From: Chitinophaga cymbidii
GTDB taxonomy: Bacteria; Bacteroidota; Bacteroidia; Chitinophagales; Chitinophagaceae
Reading direction: 5' to 3'
Assembly (NCBI RefSeq): GCF_007992715.1
Contig: NZ_BKAU01000001.1
Coordinates: forward strand, 2,232,001-2,296,000
DNA length: 64,000 bases
Shown here: piece after piece, positions 1-8,671 of the stretch
Layout of the letters: each line of letters opens with the position of its first letter
Numbering within the stretch: the first letter of the stretch is position 1
The notes under the pieces: generated by a model
Database searches by the model: none
What the model was told of the DNA's origin: nothing
What the model saw: the letters and a program-made list of their open reading frames with translations, nothing else
Program-made: the position numbers and the translations under genes

Positions 1-1
1 A

Positions 2-805
2 CTCGCGGCGCGGGAATACCTTCTCACATACAAAAAGGACACGGATTATTACAACGACCAGCGATACTTCCAGATATACGGGGAAATCTACGGCCAGAAG
101 CAGGCCATTGCGGACAATGATTTTGAAAAGGATACACAGAAGATAGAACTGATATTCAGTCCATCCCCTCCGGTACAGAACGAAGGCAACACCCGCGTCA
201 TGCCACACCTGTATAAAGTTGACCAGAACGAGGTAAAGCAACGCGATGCCTTCAATATCCGGATTCTGCTGTACGGTGGCCTGAAGCCGAGTAAAACCGG
301 GTTTGGGTATGCCGATCCCTCCGCACCCTGGATACTGACCGACCTGTATGGTAATGATCTTGCCTCCTATTCACAATACCCCTATGCCGGCATGTGGGAC
401 GATCCTGTAGCCCGGTCCAGGGATCTTTGTTTCGGTCCTCCGCAGGAAACCTTCTACACTTACCCGGATGGAACCTACCCCGATGTTGGGCTATACAGGT
501 TTTGGTGGGAGGGCTTTATCAGTGAGATCACCAACAAGGACAGCAAGCTGTTCCGCGCCATGTTCAGGCTGACCCCCAATGATATTAATCAGCTCGATTT
601 CAAGCGGCTGGTAAAGGTTGACAACACGTATTACAAACTGAACAAGGTTTTCGAGTTCAAGCCGCTTTCGTCAGAGCTGACGAAGGTGGAATTATTTAAA
701 TCATCGGTGGCTGTAGAGGTAGAGCGTCCGGGCTTCCTGAAGTGGAGCGATGAAGGATACCTGCTGCACTCTGACGAATCACCGGCAAGAATCCCTCTCG
801 CATAA
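2..805 (+). CDS. Phage tail/baseplate-type protein, 5' end outside window
   Basis: The frame is open from the first full codon at base 2 to the stop at 803-805, so the gene starts upstream and only its last 267 residues are seen. The ATG at base 200 is internal, because no stop precedes it in this frame. The protein is rich in Tyr, Phe and Trp and has no motif I recognise. It is followed with a TAATG overlap by a fibre-like gene and then a tape-measure gene, which suggests a tail or baseplate role. That role is inferred from position only. Confidence 0.6.
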   Translation, partial: LAAREYLLTYKKDTDYYNDQRYFQIYGEIYGQKQAIADNDFEKDTQKIELIFSPSPPVQNEGNTRVMPHLYKVDQNEVKQRDAFNIRILLYGGLKPSKTGFGYADPSAPWILTDLYGNDLASYSQYPYAGMWDDPVARSRDLCFGPPQETFYTYPDGTYPDVGLYRFWWEGFISEITNKDSKLFRAMFRLTPNDINQLDFKRLVKVDNTYYKLNKVFEFKPLSSELTKVELFKSSVAVEVERPGFLKWSDEGYLLHSDESPARIPLA

Positions 806-1359
806 TGGCGGATAAAAAATTAAACCAGCTTGACCCGGCCAGTACGCTATCGGCAAACGATATAATCGGCTTGTGTCAGAACCTGAGCACCGGGGAGATG
901 GTGTATGAAAGCCTGGGCGTGTTCAGGAGCTACGTCCTCGGCGGGGCGAATGCTGGCGCCCGGATATACTTCGTTTCCGGAGTGCCGAGTGATCTGCTCG
1001 GTGTGGACAACGACCTGGTGATCGATACCCAGGGGAAGAACTTCTATTTCAAGGAATCCGGAGCCTGGGTACTGAAAGACAACTACGGAGCCCCTGATAC
1101 CGGAATCGGTGTGAAGCGCTTCACCTCGGTATATGGATCGGACGGGCTGGCGGCCGACGGGCTTAGCTACCAGGATGATGACCTGATCGGTGGTGACGTA
1201 ACAGATGTGAGGGTAGAGGTTACGCCGCTGATCGCTGTGGAGGCATGGGGTACCACACCAGCTTTCGATGAATTTGATTTCGACGATACCACGGGCACTG
1301 TGCTATTCGGTGATCCTCTGCCTGCAGGTATGCGCATAACCATACTTTATTCCTTCTAA
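805..1359 (+). CDS. Phage tail fibre-like protein
   Basis: 184 residues. The ATG overlaps the stop of the preceding gene (TAATG), so the two are probably translationally coupled. The N-terminal 40 residues (LNQLDPASTLSANDIIGLCQ, then STGEM) follow a pattern common at the start of phage tail-fibre or appendage proteins: a short Leu-Asp-Pro segment, a threshold Asp-Asp/Ile turn and a parameter-like Gly. The rest is beta-rich and glycine-rich and ends in an aromatic residue (SF), as many surface trimers do. No enzymatic motif is seen. It lies one base before the tape-measure gene. A tail appendage is likely; the exact role is unknown. Confidence 0.5.
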   Translation: MADKKLNQLDPASTLSANDIIGLCQNLSTGEMVYESLGVFRSYVLGGANAGARIYFVSGVPSDLLGVDNDLVIDTQGKNFYFKESGAWVLKDNYGAPDTGIGVKRFTSVYGSDGLAADGLSYQDDDLIGGDVTDVRVEVTPLIAVEAWGTTPAFDEFDFDDTTGTVLFGDPLPAGMRITILYSF

Positions 1360-1360
1360 C

Positions 1361-3358
1361 ATGGCAGATGAAACAGCAAATGTAAGGGTCGGTGTCCAGG
1401 TAGACGGAGGAAAGACCGTGGGCACCTTGAAAAAGGATCTCCGGGACGCCCAGGGGGAAGCAATAGCGCTTTCCCGTGAATTTGGGGAACTGTCCCCGCA
1501 GGCTATTGCTGCAGCAAAACGAGTAGTGGAGCTGAAGGACGAAATGAACGACCTGAACGAAAGGGTGGCGCTGTTCGATCCGGGCGCAAAGTTCCAGGCC
1601 TTCGGTAACGTGGTCTCCTCGGTGTCCGCCGGCTTCACCGCTGCGCAGGGGGCGATGGCATTGTTCGGTAGCGAAAGCGAAGACCTTCAAAAGCAGCTCG
1701 TAAAGCTCCAGGGGGCGCTGGCGCTTTCGCAGGGGCTTTCCACTATTGCGGATAGCTGGAAGGATTTCCAGCGGCTCGGTGCCATCGTCCGGACACAGGT
1801 TGTCGGCGCTTTCACAACACTGAAGGGCGCTCTGGCGGCCACGGGAATTGGCGCCCTGGTGATTGCTATCGGTACACTGGTGACCAATTTCGAGGCTATT
1901 GAGAAGTGGCTGAAGAAGATTATTCCCGGCTTTGAGGGCTTCGGCGCAGTGTTCAACAAGGTAAAGGCAATTGCCTTTGGTACGTTCAACGCTATCACTG
2001 AAGGTTTCAAAGTGGTATGGGATGTTGTGTCCAACATCTTTACCGGGGATTTCTCCGCCGCGGCAGATGCCGCCCGCAATGCCGGCTCCCGGATAGGTGC
2101 AGCCTACGCTGAAGGGTTTAACGAGGAAGTAAAGAGCCAGGCGGAAGATGCCGCGCGGGAAATGATAAATGCCCGTATTGCCTTCCAGGAAAGAGAACTG
2201 AAGGTATTACAAGCTGGTGGTGAGAAGCGACTGAAGGAGGCACGAGCACTGGAACGGAAAATACTTGAAAACAAGATTGCCGCAGAGAAGGCTGGCACAC
2301 AGGCCCGGTTTGACGCGGAAGCCGAACTGCGGGCATTTGATGCGAAAGCCGCCGCAGATCGTCAGAAGGCAGCAGATGACGCAGCGAAAGAGGCAGAGGC
2401 GAAACGTAAGGAGGCCGGGCAAAAGGCACTACAGCAACTTACCTCGCAGCAGGACCTGGAATACCGCCGCGCAGCTCTTGCCGGCCACGATCTTTATTTG
2501 TTGAAATCCCAACAACTGACGGCGCAGCTGGAGCTGGTTAAAAAGTACGGGCTTGACCTTGCAGCTATCCAGAATCAGCAGGCGTCCGAGGAACTGGCCC
2601 GCAGGGAAGCACTGAGTAAAACGCTGAAGGATAATGTTACAGCGACCACCGGCGTGATTTCTTCCGGCCTGCAGAATATCGGTGCTGCTCAGGCAAACTT
2701 CAACACAACCGTCAATAATGGCGCGATTGAAGGGGCAAACAAGATTGCAGAAGCTGAAAAGATGAAACAGGACCAGATGTTGGCTACGAACGAGCTTTTG
2801 TCTGCACTGGTTCAGGACCGGGAGAACCTTTCGGATATTGAAAAGGTGGCTGTGATGGCCTCTTACGTTACTACACTGTTCGCTGAGCAGGGCAAGCGCG
2901 ATGCAATGGAGATGACGCAGGCTGCTTTGAAGATAGCAACGCAGGTATTTGGAGAGGAAACTGCGGCGGGTAAGGCGTTTGCCATTGCCACCGCTACCAT
3001 CGAAACATACAAAGCCGCACAGATGTCATTTTCTGCCTTCGCTGCTATTCCCATTGTTGGCCCCGCGTTGGGTGCGGTAGCTGCTGCCGCTGCAATCGTA
3101 GCGGGTATAGCCAGGGTTCGGCAGATTACCAAAGTGAAAGTTCCGGGAGGGGGAGGTGCGGGTGGAGGCTCTACACCATCTCCCGATGCGAGTGCGCCGG
3201 CTATGCCACGGGTTCAAGGGGATACTGGCACGATGGTACAGCAGCTGGACCAGCTGAACAGCAACCAGCAGCAGCCAATCAGGGCCGTAGTTGTGGAATC
3301 CGATATTACCAATACACAGGACCGGGTGGCTAAGATAGAGGCGCTCGCTCAATTCTAA
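1361..3358 (+). CDS. Phage tail tape measure protein
   Basis: 665 residues, starting one base after the previous stop. The N-terminus (about 1-80) is a helical segment with VELKDEMNDLNERV-type heptads. Residues about 150-185 form a strongly hydrophobic stretch (ALAATGIGALVIAIGTLV), and 255-400 is a long Ala/Glu/Lys-rich coiled coil. A second hydrophobic Ala-rich segment lies near 560-590, followed by a Gly/Ser/Pro-rich tail. Coiled coil plus internal hydrophobic helices in a long Ala-rich protein is the usual make-up of tape measure proteins, which set tail length and pass to the host membrane on DNA ejection. Its presence implies a tailed virion with a true tail tube. It lies upstream of the capsid genes, which is the reverse of the usual order. 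Confidence 0.78.
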   Translation: MADETANVRVGVQVDGGKTVGTLKKDLRDAQGEAIALSREFGELSPQAIAAAKRVVELKDEMNDLNERVALFDPGAKFQAFGNVVSSVSAGFTAAQGAMALFGSESEDLQKQLVKLQGALALSQGLSTIADSWKDFQRLGAIVRTQVVGAFTTLKGALAATGIGALVIAIGTLVTNFEAIEKWLKKIIPGFEGFGAVFNKVKAIAFGTFNAITEGFKVVWDVVSNIFTGDFSAAADAARNAGSRIGAAYAEGFNEEVKSQAEDAAREMINARIAFQERELKVLQAGGEKRLKEARALERKILENKIAAEKAGTQARFDAEAELRAFDAKAAADRQKAADDAAKEAEAKRKEAGQKALQQLTSQQDLEYRRAALAGHDLYLLKSQQLTAQLELVKKYGLDLAAIQNQQASEELARREALSKTLKDNVTATTGVISSGLQNIGAAQANFNTTVNNGAIEGANKIAEAEKMKQDQMLATNELLSALVQDRENLSDIEKVAVMASYVTTLFAEQGKRDAMEMTQAALKIATQVFGEETAAGKAFAIATATIETYKAAQMSFSAFAAIPIVGPALGAVAAAAAIVAGIARVRQITKVKVPGGGGAGGGSTPSPDASAPAMPRVQGDTGTMVQQLDQLNSNQQQPIRAVVVESDITNTQDRVAKIEALAQF

Positions 3359-3374
3359 CCGTAAAAACAAGCAT

Positions 3375-3971
3375 ATGAGTTTACCTACATACAAGCTGGT
3401 GATCAGCGACAACGAAAACGATAAAACGGAAGTGGATTTCGTGGGGCTCGTAGACCGCCCTGCCATTGAGCGGGATTTCCTGGCCTTCAAGGAGAAGCAA
3501 ATGCTTTTTATCGAGGATGAGGATCAGCGGATCGTTACCGGACCGGCTATGGTCCCGGACATGCCTATATTCCGGAAGGACAAGGAGTACGGAGAATACT
3601 ACGTCGTGTTTGAGGCCGACACAATCAGCAAGATTGTGCAGCGGTTCTTCAAAAAGGGCTACCAGGGAAATATAAACCTGGATCATAAGCGGAAAGATCT
3701 TGTGGCGGATAGTGTGTTCTTCGAAAGCTGGATTGTTGACCGCGAAAAAGGAAAGCAGCCACTGAAGGGAATGGACGACCTGCCGGACGGTACCTGGTTT
3801 CTCTCTGCAAAGATCAATAATGACGAGGCGTGGGAAAAAATCAAAGCCGGCGAGGTGAAAGGCTTCTCTGTGGAGGGTGTATTTGAGTTCCTGGAGGTTT
3901 CAGAACCCGATCCGGAGGAAGAAATGCTGGAGATGATATCCCAATACCTGGGGGAATCTGATGTAGAATAA
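3375..3971 (+). CDS. Phage prohead protease-like protein (XkdF-like)
   Basis: 198 residues. The N-terminal part contains VDFVGLVDRPAIERDFLAF, a segment I associate with XkdF-like putative serine proteases of phage heads, followed by the core GYQGNINLDHKR near residues 96-107. The C-terminal half has a segment (GEVKGFSVEGVFEF) typical of the same fold, and then an acidic tail. Members process the scaffold and capsid during head maturation. The next two genes are a scaffold-like gene and the capsid gene, as expected for a head-maturation protease. The His of DHKR and the Ser of GFSVEG are the candidate catalytic residues. The family call is from memory of the pattern, not from a search. Confidence 0.62.
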   Translation: MSLPTYKLVISDNENDKTEVDFVGLVDRPAIERDFLAFKEKQMLFIEDEDQRIVTGPAMVPDMPIFRKDKEYGEYYVVFEADTISKIVQRFFKKGYQGNINLDHKRKDLVADSVFFESWIVDREKGKQPLKGMDDLPDGTWFLSAKINNDEAWEKIKAGEVKGFSVEGVFEFLEVSEPDPEEEMLEMISQYLGESDVE

Positions 3972-4041
3972 AAAATTTTTTGGCACAAATCGCAGGAAGG
4001 GGATATGTAAGGTAAGTGAACCCAATAAATACAGGTTTATC

Positions 4042-4671
4042 ATGAAGAAATCTCATAAAGAAGCATTTGAAAAAGTGGTTTCATCCATCCGGAAAAGCAT
4101 TTTCGGAAAGGAAAAGTTTGAAAGCGGCAAGCTGTCAGACGGCACCACCATAGAATATTCCAGCCTGGAAGCTGGCGCCGAAATTTCAGTTACCGACGCA
4201 GAGGGTAACGCAACCCCTGCCCCTGTTGGTGAGTACGAACTGGAAGACGGCCGTATCGTTGTCGTAAGTGAAGTGGGTAAAATCGCTGAGATCAAAGAAG
4301 CTGCTCCCGAAGAAGGCGGGCAAAAGCCCGAAGAAATGGCCGAGGATGAGAAACCCGCAGCTCCTGCCGGCGGTGGTCTTGACTGGAGCCAGCAGATCGA
4401 GGACCTGAAGCGGAGTTTGGCATGGCAGGCTGAACGTGTCGCATCCCTTGTAACTGCGATCAATATGTTCAAGGCCGACGCCAGGGAGGTTTTCGAGGCT
4501 TTCCAGGAATATATCGAAGTGGATTCCGCTTCCAGTCAGGGCGGCGCCATCACGAAGCCGAAGCAGACGGTTTTTGGCGAGATCAAAGAGAAACGCGCTG
4601 AATCACGGGAAAGGGTTCTGACCAAATTCAAGGCGTTCAACGTGAAGCACAAAATTAATAAAACTGCCTGA
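4042..4671 (+). CDS. Phage scaffolding-like protein
   Basis: 209 residues, very rich in Glu, Lys and Ala. Residues 20-80 are a small beta region (SDGTTIEYSSLEAGAEISVT, then EYELEDGRIVVVSEVG) that looks like a decorated fold. Residues 80-115 are an acidic low-complexity linker, and 115-165 is a helix with coiled-coil character. The C-terminus is basic (ERVLTKFKAFNVKHKINK), as in scaffold proteins that bind the capsid through a basic helix-turn-helix end. It lies between the protease and capsid genes, the classic scaffold position. The role is inferred from position and composition. Confidence 0.55.
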   Translation: MKKSHKEAFEKVVSSIRKSIFGKEKFESGKLSDGTTIEYSSLEAGAEISVTDAEGNATPAPVGEYELEDGRIVVVSEVGKIAEIKEAAPEEGGQKPEEMAEDEKPAAPAGGGLDWSQQIEDLKRSLAWQAERVASLVTAINMFKADAREVFEAFQEYIEVDSASSQGGAITKPKQTVFGEIKEKRAESRERVLTKFKAFNVKHKINKTA

Positions 4672-4738
4672 TCCCTTGCCTATGTGCTAAGAGAACGTCA
4701 GGAAGCGAATAATCCATTAAAACACAAAAATAACAGCT

Positions 4739-5707
4739 ATGGCACTTGATTTAGATGCTTTAGAGAATTATACCCAACAGAACGCCGAGGACCTGGTTGT
4801 CGGTAGCCTTTTTGAGGCTAAAACGCAAAGGATCATCAAATCCGAGGGCGTTGTAGAAACAGGTATTAAATCAGCCCGGACTGTTAACCGTCTGGAAACT
4901 GATGTCATCTTCCAGGATGACGATGATTGCGGCTTCACGCCGTCCGGCACCACCAAAATTTCCCAAAGGGTGCTCGAAGTTGGCCCCATCAAGGTCAACG
5001 AGGCACTTTGCCCTAAGAAACTCAACCGCGTTTACCTGCAGCATGAAGTGAAGCAGGGTTCTGCCGATGACGAGATACCTTTTGAGGAAGAGTACTCCGA
5101 GCAGAAGATGCTCGGCATTGCCGCAGCCAATGAGGTTGCCATCTGGCAGGGTGACAAAGACGGTGTAGACGCGAACCTGAACAAATACGACGGGTTTATC
5201 AAAATCCTCGCAGCAGGTGACGTATCCGGCTCTGTTATTCACGCCAACGTTGCGCAGTTTATCTCCGGCGCCCCCCTGGGTTCCGGTACGGTTATCACCG
5301 GCGAGCTGGCGATCCAGATCGTTGACGGCATCTACAAGGCACTGCCGGCTAAAATCCTCAGCAAAAGAGATCTCCGCGTATGGTGCGGTTCCGATTTCTT
5401 CCGGACCTACGTGTTGGGCCTGAAGGAGAAGAACCTTTACCATTACGCTCCTGAGCATGATGATCTCGATATCAAGGTGCCGGCAACGAACCTTATCCTT
5501 ACAGGCACTCATGGCCTCGATGGTACAAATAAGCTGTACGCACTTCGTACATCGAATATGCACCTCGGTACTGACCTGGAGGGTGAGGACGAAACCTTCA
5601 GCATGAAATATGCTGAGGAAGCCGAAGAAGTACGCTTCAAATCGGCCTTCAAGCTCGGTGTTCAAATTGCATTCCCTGACGAGGTTGTTGAGTTCCATCT
5701 CGGCTGA
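4739..5707 (+). CDS. Phage major capsid protein
   Basis: 322 residues starting MALDLDALENYTQQNAEDLV. The size, the helical N-terminus, the mixed alpha/beta body and the position directly after protease and scaffold genes fit an HK97-fold major capsid protein. A segment near residues 105-150 (EVKQGSADDEIPFEEEYSEQ, then a helix AANEVAIWQGDKDG) has the helix-plus-tryptophan pattern often seen before the P domain of Bacteroidota phage capsids. A hairpin follows the stop codon, which may insulate this highly expressed gene from its downstream neighbours. The start is preceded by an A-rich leader, usual for this phylum in place of a Shine-Dalgarno site. Confidence 0.72.
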   Translation: MALDLDALENYTQQNAEDLVVGSLFEAKTQRIIKSEGVVETGIKSARTVNRLETDVIFQDDDDCGFTPSGTTKISQRVLEVGPIKVNEALCPKKLNRVYLQHEVKQGSADDEIPFEEEYSEQKMLGIAAANEVAIWQGDKDGVDANLNKYDGFIKILAAGDVSGSVIHANVAQFISGAPLGSGTVITGELAIQIVDGIYKALPAKILSKRDLRVWCGSDFFRTYVLGLKEKNLYHYAPEHDDLDIKVPATNLILTGTHGLDGTNKLYALRTSNMHLGTDLEGEDETFSMKYAEEAEEVRFKSAFKLGVQIAFPDEVVEFHLG

Positions 5708-5715
5708 TAACATAT

Positions 5716-5742
5716 GGGCCGGTTCACGCCGGCCCTATCTTT
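5716..5742 (+). terminator. Hairpin after capsid gene
   Basis: Arms GGGCCGG (5716-5722) and CCGGCCC (5729-5735) enclose a 6-base loop, followed by TATCTTT. The stem is strong but the T tract is interrupted, so this may be a partial terminator or an mRNA-stabilising hairpin that lets the capsid message accumulate. Confidence 0.55.
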
Positions 5743-5761
5743 AATCTGAAAATGCGTAAAG

Positions 5762-6286
5762 ATGGCATCTTGTAATCTTACTCAAAATATCATGCTGGAT
5801 TGCCGGGATTCAGCGGGCGGTGTCAAGGAAGTGTATTTCATCGAGTTTGACAACGTTACCGATGTAACCGAGGCTTCAGGGATGGTTACGGCGATCACCG
5901 TGGCATCCACTAAACAGTTCCGGCGCTACCAGGTACCCAAAGAAACATCCTTCTGGACCCAAACACTGAATAGCAGTGTACAGAACGGCACGATCTTCTA
6001 CCAACAGGAGCTTACCATCGTGGCGAACAAAATGCAGGCGAACACCCGAAATGAATTGCAGTTGCTCGCTATGAACCGGCTGCTGGCTATTGTGAAAGAC
6101 ATGAACGACAAGTACCATTTGCTCGGTTGGGGCAACGCACTCGATGCGACTGCTGGCGAAGACGGCAGCGGTACAGCGACGGGTGACCGGAACGGATATT
6201 CCAGGACATTTACTGCGATGGAGCGGTTTATGGCCCCAGAGGTTCAATCCGGTATCATATCCGGCTTACTGTCGCCGGCAGCATAA
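5762..6286 (+). CDS. Phage structural protein, possibly tail tube-like
   Basis: 174 residues. The protein begins MASCNLTQNIMLDCRDSAGG and has alternating beta segments, one long central helix (ANTRNELQLLAMNRLLAIVKDM would be its heart, near residues 95-115) and a Gly-rich turn near 130-140, then GYSRTFTAMERFMAPEV. The last segment resembles the terminal strand region of tail-tube proteins, which close with a G-Y/F-x-x-T-F-x-G/A pattern. It lies between the capsid gene and a strong terminator. A tail tube or head-tail protein is plausible but I have no firm family match. Confidence 0.42.
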   Translation: MASCNLTQNIMLDCRDSAGGVKEVYFIEFDNVTDVTEASGMVTAITVASTKQFRRYQVPKETSFWTQTLNSSVQNGTIFYQQELTIVANKMQANTRNELQLLAMNRLLAIVKDMNDKYHLLGWGNALDATAGEDGSGTATGDRNGYSRTFTAMERFMAPEVQSGIISGLLSPAA

Positions 6287-6391
6287 CAACGTAACCAAAT
6301 AATATCAATAAATGTAAATCCTTTTTTTCACCAATACGCGGTAGTGTCGGTGTAAACTGAAGTGATAAATATAAGCAGTCCGCTACGACAA

Positions 6392-6424
6392 GAGGGGTGA
6401 TATCTACCACCCCTCATTTTTTTT
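6392..6424 (+). terminator. Strong intrinsic terminator within the structural block
   Basis: Arms GAGGGGTG (6392-6399) and CACCCCTC (6408-6415) enclose an 8-base loop and are followed by A and then eight T (6417-6424). It ends the transcript of the protease-to-tail-tube genes. The preceding 105 bases (6287-6391) hold no gene I can support. The next gene starts 35 bases downstream, so it probably has its own promoter within a very short space. Confidence 0.88.
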
Positions 6425-6459
6425 GGGTAAAAATCAGATTTTCTGCTATGTAATGATGT

Positions 6460-6810
6460 ATGATCATTCTAAGAAGAGGAGAAATATCTACAGTTGCAGT
6501 GACAGCCTCTGAAACAGGCCACACTAGCAACAATTATACGTTTAAGTTCATCCACTCACTGACGAAGAGGGTGGTTAATGTAGAGTTGCCATACCAGGCT
6601 CATACAAAACGAGTTGATTATTTCCAGATCGATGTTGATCAATTCTTTTCCAACGAGGATGAAGGGGAATACACTTACGAATTGTACGCAAACTACGATT
6701 ATGACCAACCTGACTATAAGCTTGAAGAGGGAATCATGCGCCTGATCGGGGAAAGGACAGTTTATATCCAGTATGAACCATCAATAGAATACGTTACTTA
6801 TGGCGGATAA
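6460..6810 (+). CDS. Phage protein of unknown function
   Basis: 116 residues, predicted all-beta, beginning MIILRRGEISTVAVTASETG. The pattern of alternating strands and the closing EYTYELYANYDYD and GIMRLIGERTVYIQYEP look like an immunoglobulin-like sandwich, as found in small head-decoration or neck proteins. It overlaps the portal gene by 11 bases, so the two are probably co-translated. This gene begins the A/T-richer part of the element. I do not recognise a family. Confidence 0.45.
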   Translation: MIILRRGEISTVAVTASETGHTSNNYTFKFIHSLTKRVVNVELPYQAHTKRVDYFQIDVDQFFSNEDEGEYTYELYANYDYDQPDYKLEEGIMRLIGERTVYIQYEPSIEYVTYGG

Positions 6811-8671
6811 ACAAGATAAAGTAATAAAGGTTAGTGAACGCTTTAGCCTGGTGGTGTTCGAGGATGAATCGCAGCCCTCATTTGTGGAGAAAAAGGGTAA
6901 ACCGTATATCTATTACGGGAAGAAAAACGACTATCCGCAGTACTTACTATACCTGTATAATAATTCTTCAAAGCATATGGCCCTTGTCAATGGCAAGGTG
7001 AACTATATCATGGGCAAGGGGTGGTCATTTGACAAAAACCTCCCGGACCAAAGTAAAATAAAGGCATTCGTTGACAGCGCAAACAGTGACGGTGAGAACC
7101 TGTTTGAAGTCAGTGAAAAATGTGCGCTCGATATGGAGATTTTCAACGGGGCATATGTTCAGATTGAGTGGGGCAAAAACGGTGAGATAGCTTCGATATA
7201 CCATGTTGACTACTCCACGGTCCGGAGCAACAAGGATAATTCCATGTTTTTCGTTTCAGACGAGTGGGTTACAGAGAAGTCAGACGGTACTATCGTTACG
7301 AATAGTCGGCCAAAATTCGAAGAATTTCACGCCTACAATCCTAAGAATACATCCGGTACCCAAATACTCTACATAAAGAAATACCATCCAGGAGTTGATA
7401 CCTACACACTACCCACTTACAGGGGATCTAACACCTGGATTGAGATTGACATTGAGATAGGAAACTATCATCTGTCCAACGTAAAGGGCGGCTTCTTCGC
7501 TAACAAACTCATCAACCTGAACAACGGCCTGCCTTCCGAAGAAGAAAAGCAGAAAACGGAAAGCATGTTTAAAAAGAAGTTTTCAGGAGTGACTGGACAG
7601 CGGTTTGTTATCTGCTACAATGATACTCCAGAAGGGGCTGCAACTGTTCAGGATTTGAGTATTTCTGAGTCGGACAAGATTTTCGACCTTCTCAACAAAA
7701 CTGCTCAGCAGGAAATACTCACCGGGCATAACGTTGTGTCGCCTATGCTTTTCGGTATCAAAACGGAGGGCCAGTTGGGGGGCAATAACGAGCTGCGGAC
7801 CGCATACGAGATATTCCAGAATACATACGTTAGTAAAAAGCAGCAGTGGATAGAACGGACGATCAATATGATCGCTGCTAAGGCCGGCATTACTTCCCCC
7901 AATCCCCTGCAAATATTGCCGACGGAGCCGGTATCTTATCAGTTCACCGAAGCGACCCTTGCCAGGGTGATGACGGACGACGAGATACGGGAAAGGGCTG
8001 GCTTACCGCCCCGTTCTGTGGCGCCGGGTGCTACCCAGCAGTTCACTGGCTCCGAAGATGAAAAGGACGCCGATGTTTTCGCGGGATTCGGGTATGACCG
8101 AACAAAATATGAGGTCATAAAATCCTCTCAGGTCACCTTCATGAACGATGATGACGAGATGGAGCACTTCGCCTCAACTATGGGGGCCATTACCTCTATC
8201 CAGGAGCAGATACTCGCCATTCTGAAGAAAGACCCGCTCACCACACAGCAGGCACTCTCCGACAGCCTGGGGGAATCCCTTGAAATGATCAATGAGGCTA
8301 TCTATGACCTGGTGTATAACGAACTGCTAGAAGTCAAAAAGGAGGTAAAGGATGGTGAAACCCTGGTCCGCAGGCAACCGATCAACAATGCCGACGAGCT
8401 GATCAAGAATATCGAGCCGGAAAACCGAAGTATACAGGTGCTTTACAGCTACGAGGGGCCAAAGGACGATAAAAACCGACCGTTTTGCAAGCGGCTCCTG
8501 GAGCTGAACAGGCTATACAGCCGGGCGGATATTGAAAAAATATCTACTCGTTTGCAATATTCTGTGTGGACCAGGCGCGGGGGATGGTATACTATCCCCG
8601 GAACTAACACTCACCGGCCATATTGCCGTCATAGTTGGAAAAGCAATGTTGTCGTAAAACGCAGATCATGA
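6800..8671 (+). CDS. Phage portal protein with winged-helix and MuF-like C-terminus
   Basis: 623 residues. Residues about 1-400 are portal-like: YPQYLLYLYNNSSKHMALVN near 50 (the helix that opens many portal proteins), a central GGFFANKLINLNNG region, and the helix QEILTGHNVVSPMLFGIKTE followed by an NELRTAYEIFQN helix, as in clip and stem regions. Residues about 455-515 form a winged-helix-like segment (ITSIQEQILAILKKDPLTTQ, then SLGESLEMINEAIYDLVYNE). The C-terminus (about 545-620) has PFCKRL and a terminal THRPYCRHSW, which is the Cys/His pattern at the end of Mu gpF-like head morphogenesis domains. The portal forms the vertex through which DNA is packaged. The fusion is discussed in the findings. 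Confidence 0.7.
   Translation: MADKQDKVIKVSERFSLVVFEDESQPSFVEKKGKPYIYYGKKNDYPQYLLYLYNNSSKHMALVNGKVNYIMGKGWSFDKNLPDQSKIKAFVDSANSDGENLFEVSEKCALDMEIFNGAYVQIEWGKNGEIASIYHVDYSTVRSNKDNSMFFVSDEWVTEKSDGTIVTNSRPKFEEFHAYNPKNTSGTQILYIKKYHPGVDTYTLPTYRGSNTWIEIDIEIGNYHLSNVKGGFFANKLINLNNGLPSEEEKQKTESMFKKKFSGVTGQRFVICYNDTPEGAATVQDLSISESDKIFDLLNKTAQQEILTGHNVVSPMLFGIKTEGQLGGNNELRTAYEIFQNTYVSKKQQWIERTINMIAAKAGITSPNPLQILPTEPVSYQFTEATLARVMTDDEIRERAGLPPRSVAPGATQQFTGSEDEKDADVFAGFGYDRTKYEVIKSSQVTFMNDDDEMEHFASTMGAITSIQEQILAILKKDPLTTQQALSDSLGESLEMINEAIYDLVYNELLEVKKEVKDGETLVRRQPINNADELIKNIEPENRSIQVLYSYEGPKDDKNRPFCKRLLELNRLYSRADIEKISTRLQYSVWTRRGGWYTIPGTNTHRPYCRHSWKSNVVVKRRS

Noticed and set aside
3977..3993. TGGCACaaatcGCA, resembling a sigma-54 promoter before the scaffold gene
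   Set aside because: The GG and GC elements are 10 bases apart instead of the needed 12, and no sigma-54 activator site is seen.
4871..5713. 280-codon minus-strand frame opposite the capsid gene
   Set aside because: Shadow frame; no domain and wrong strand for this operon.
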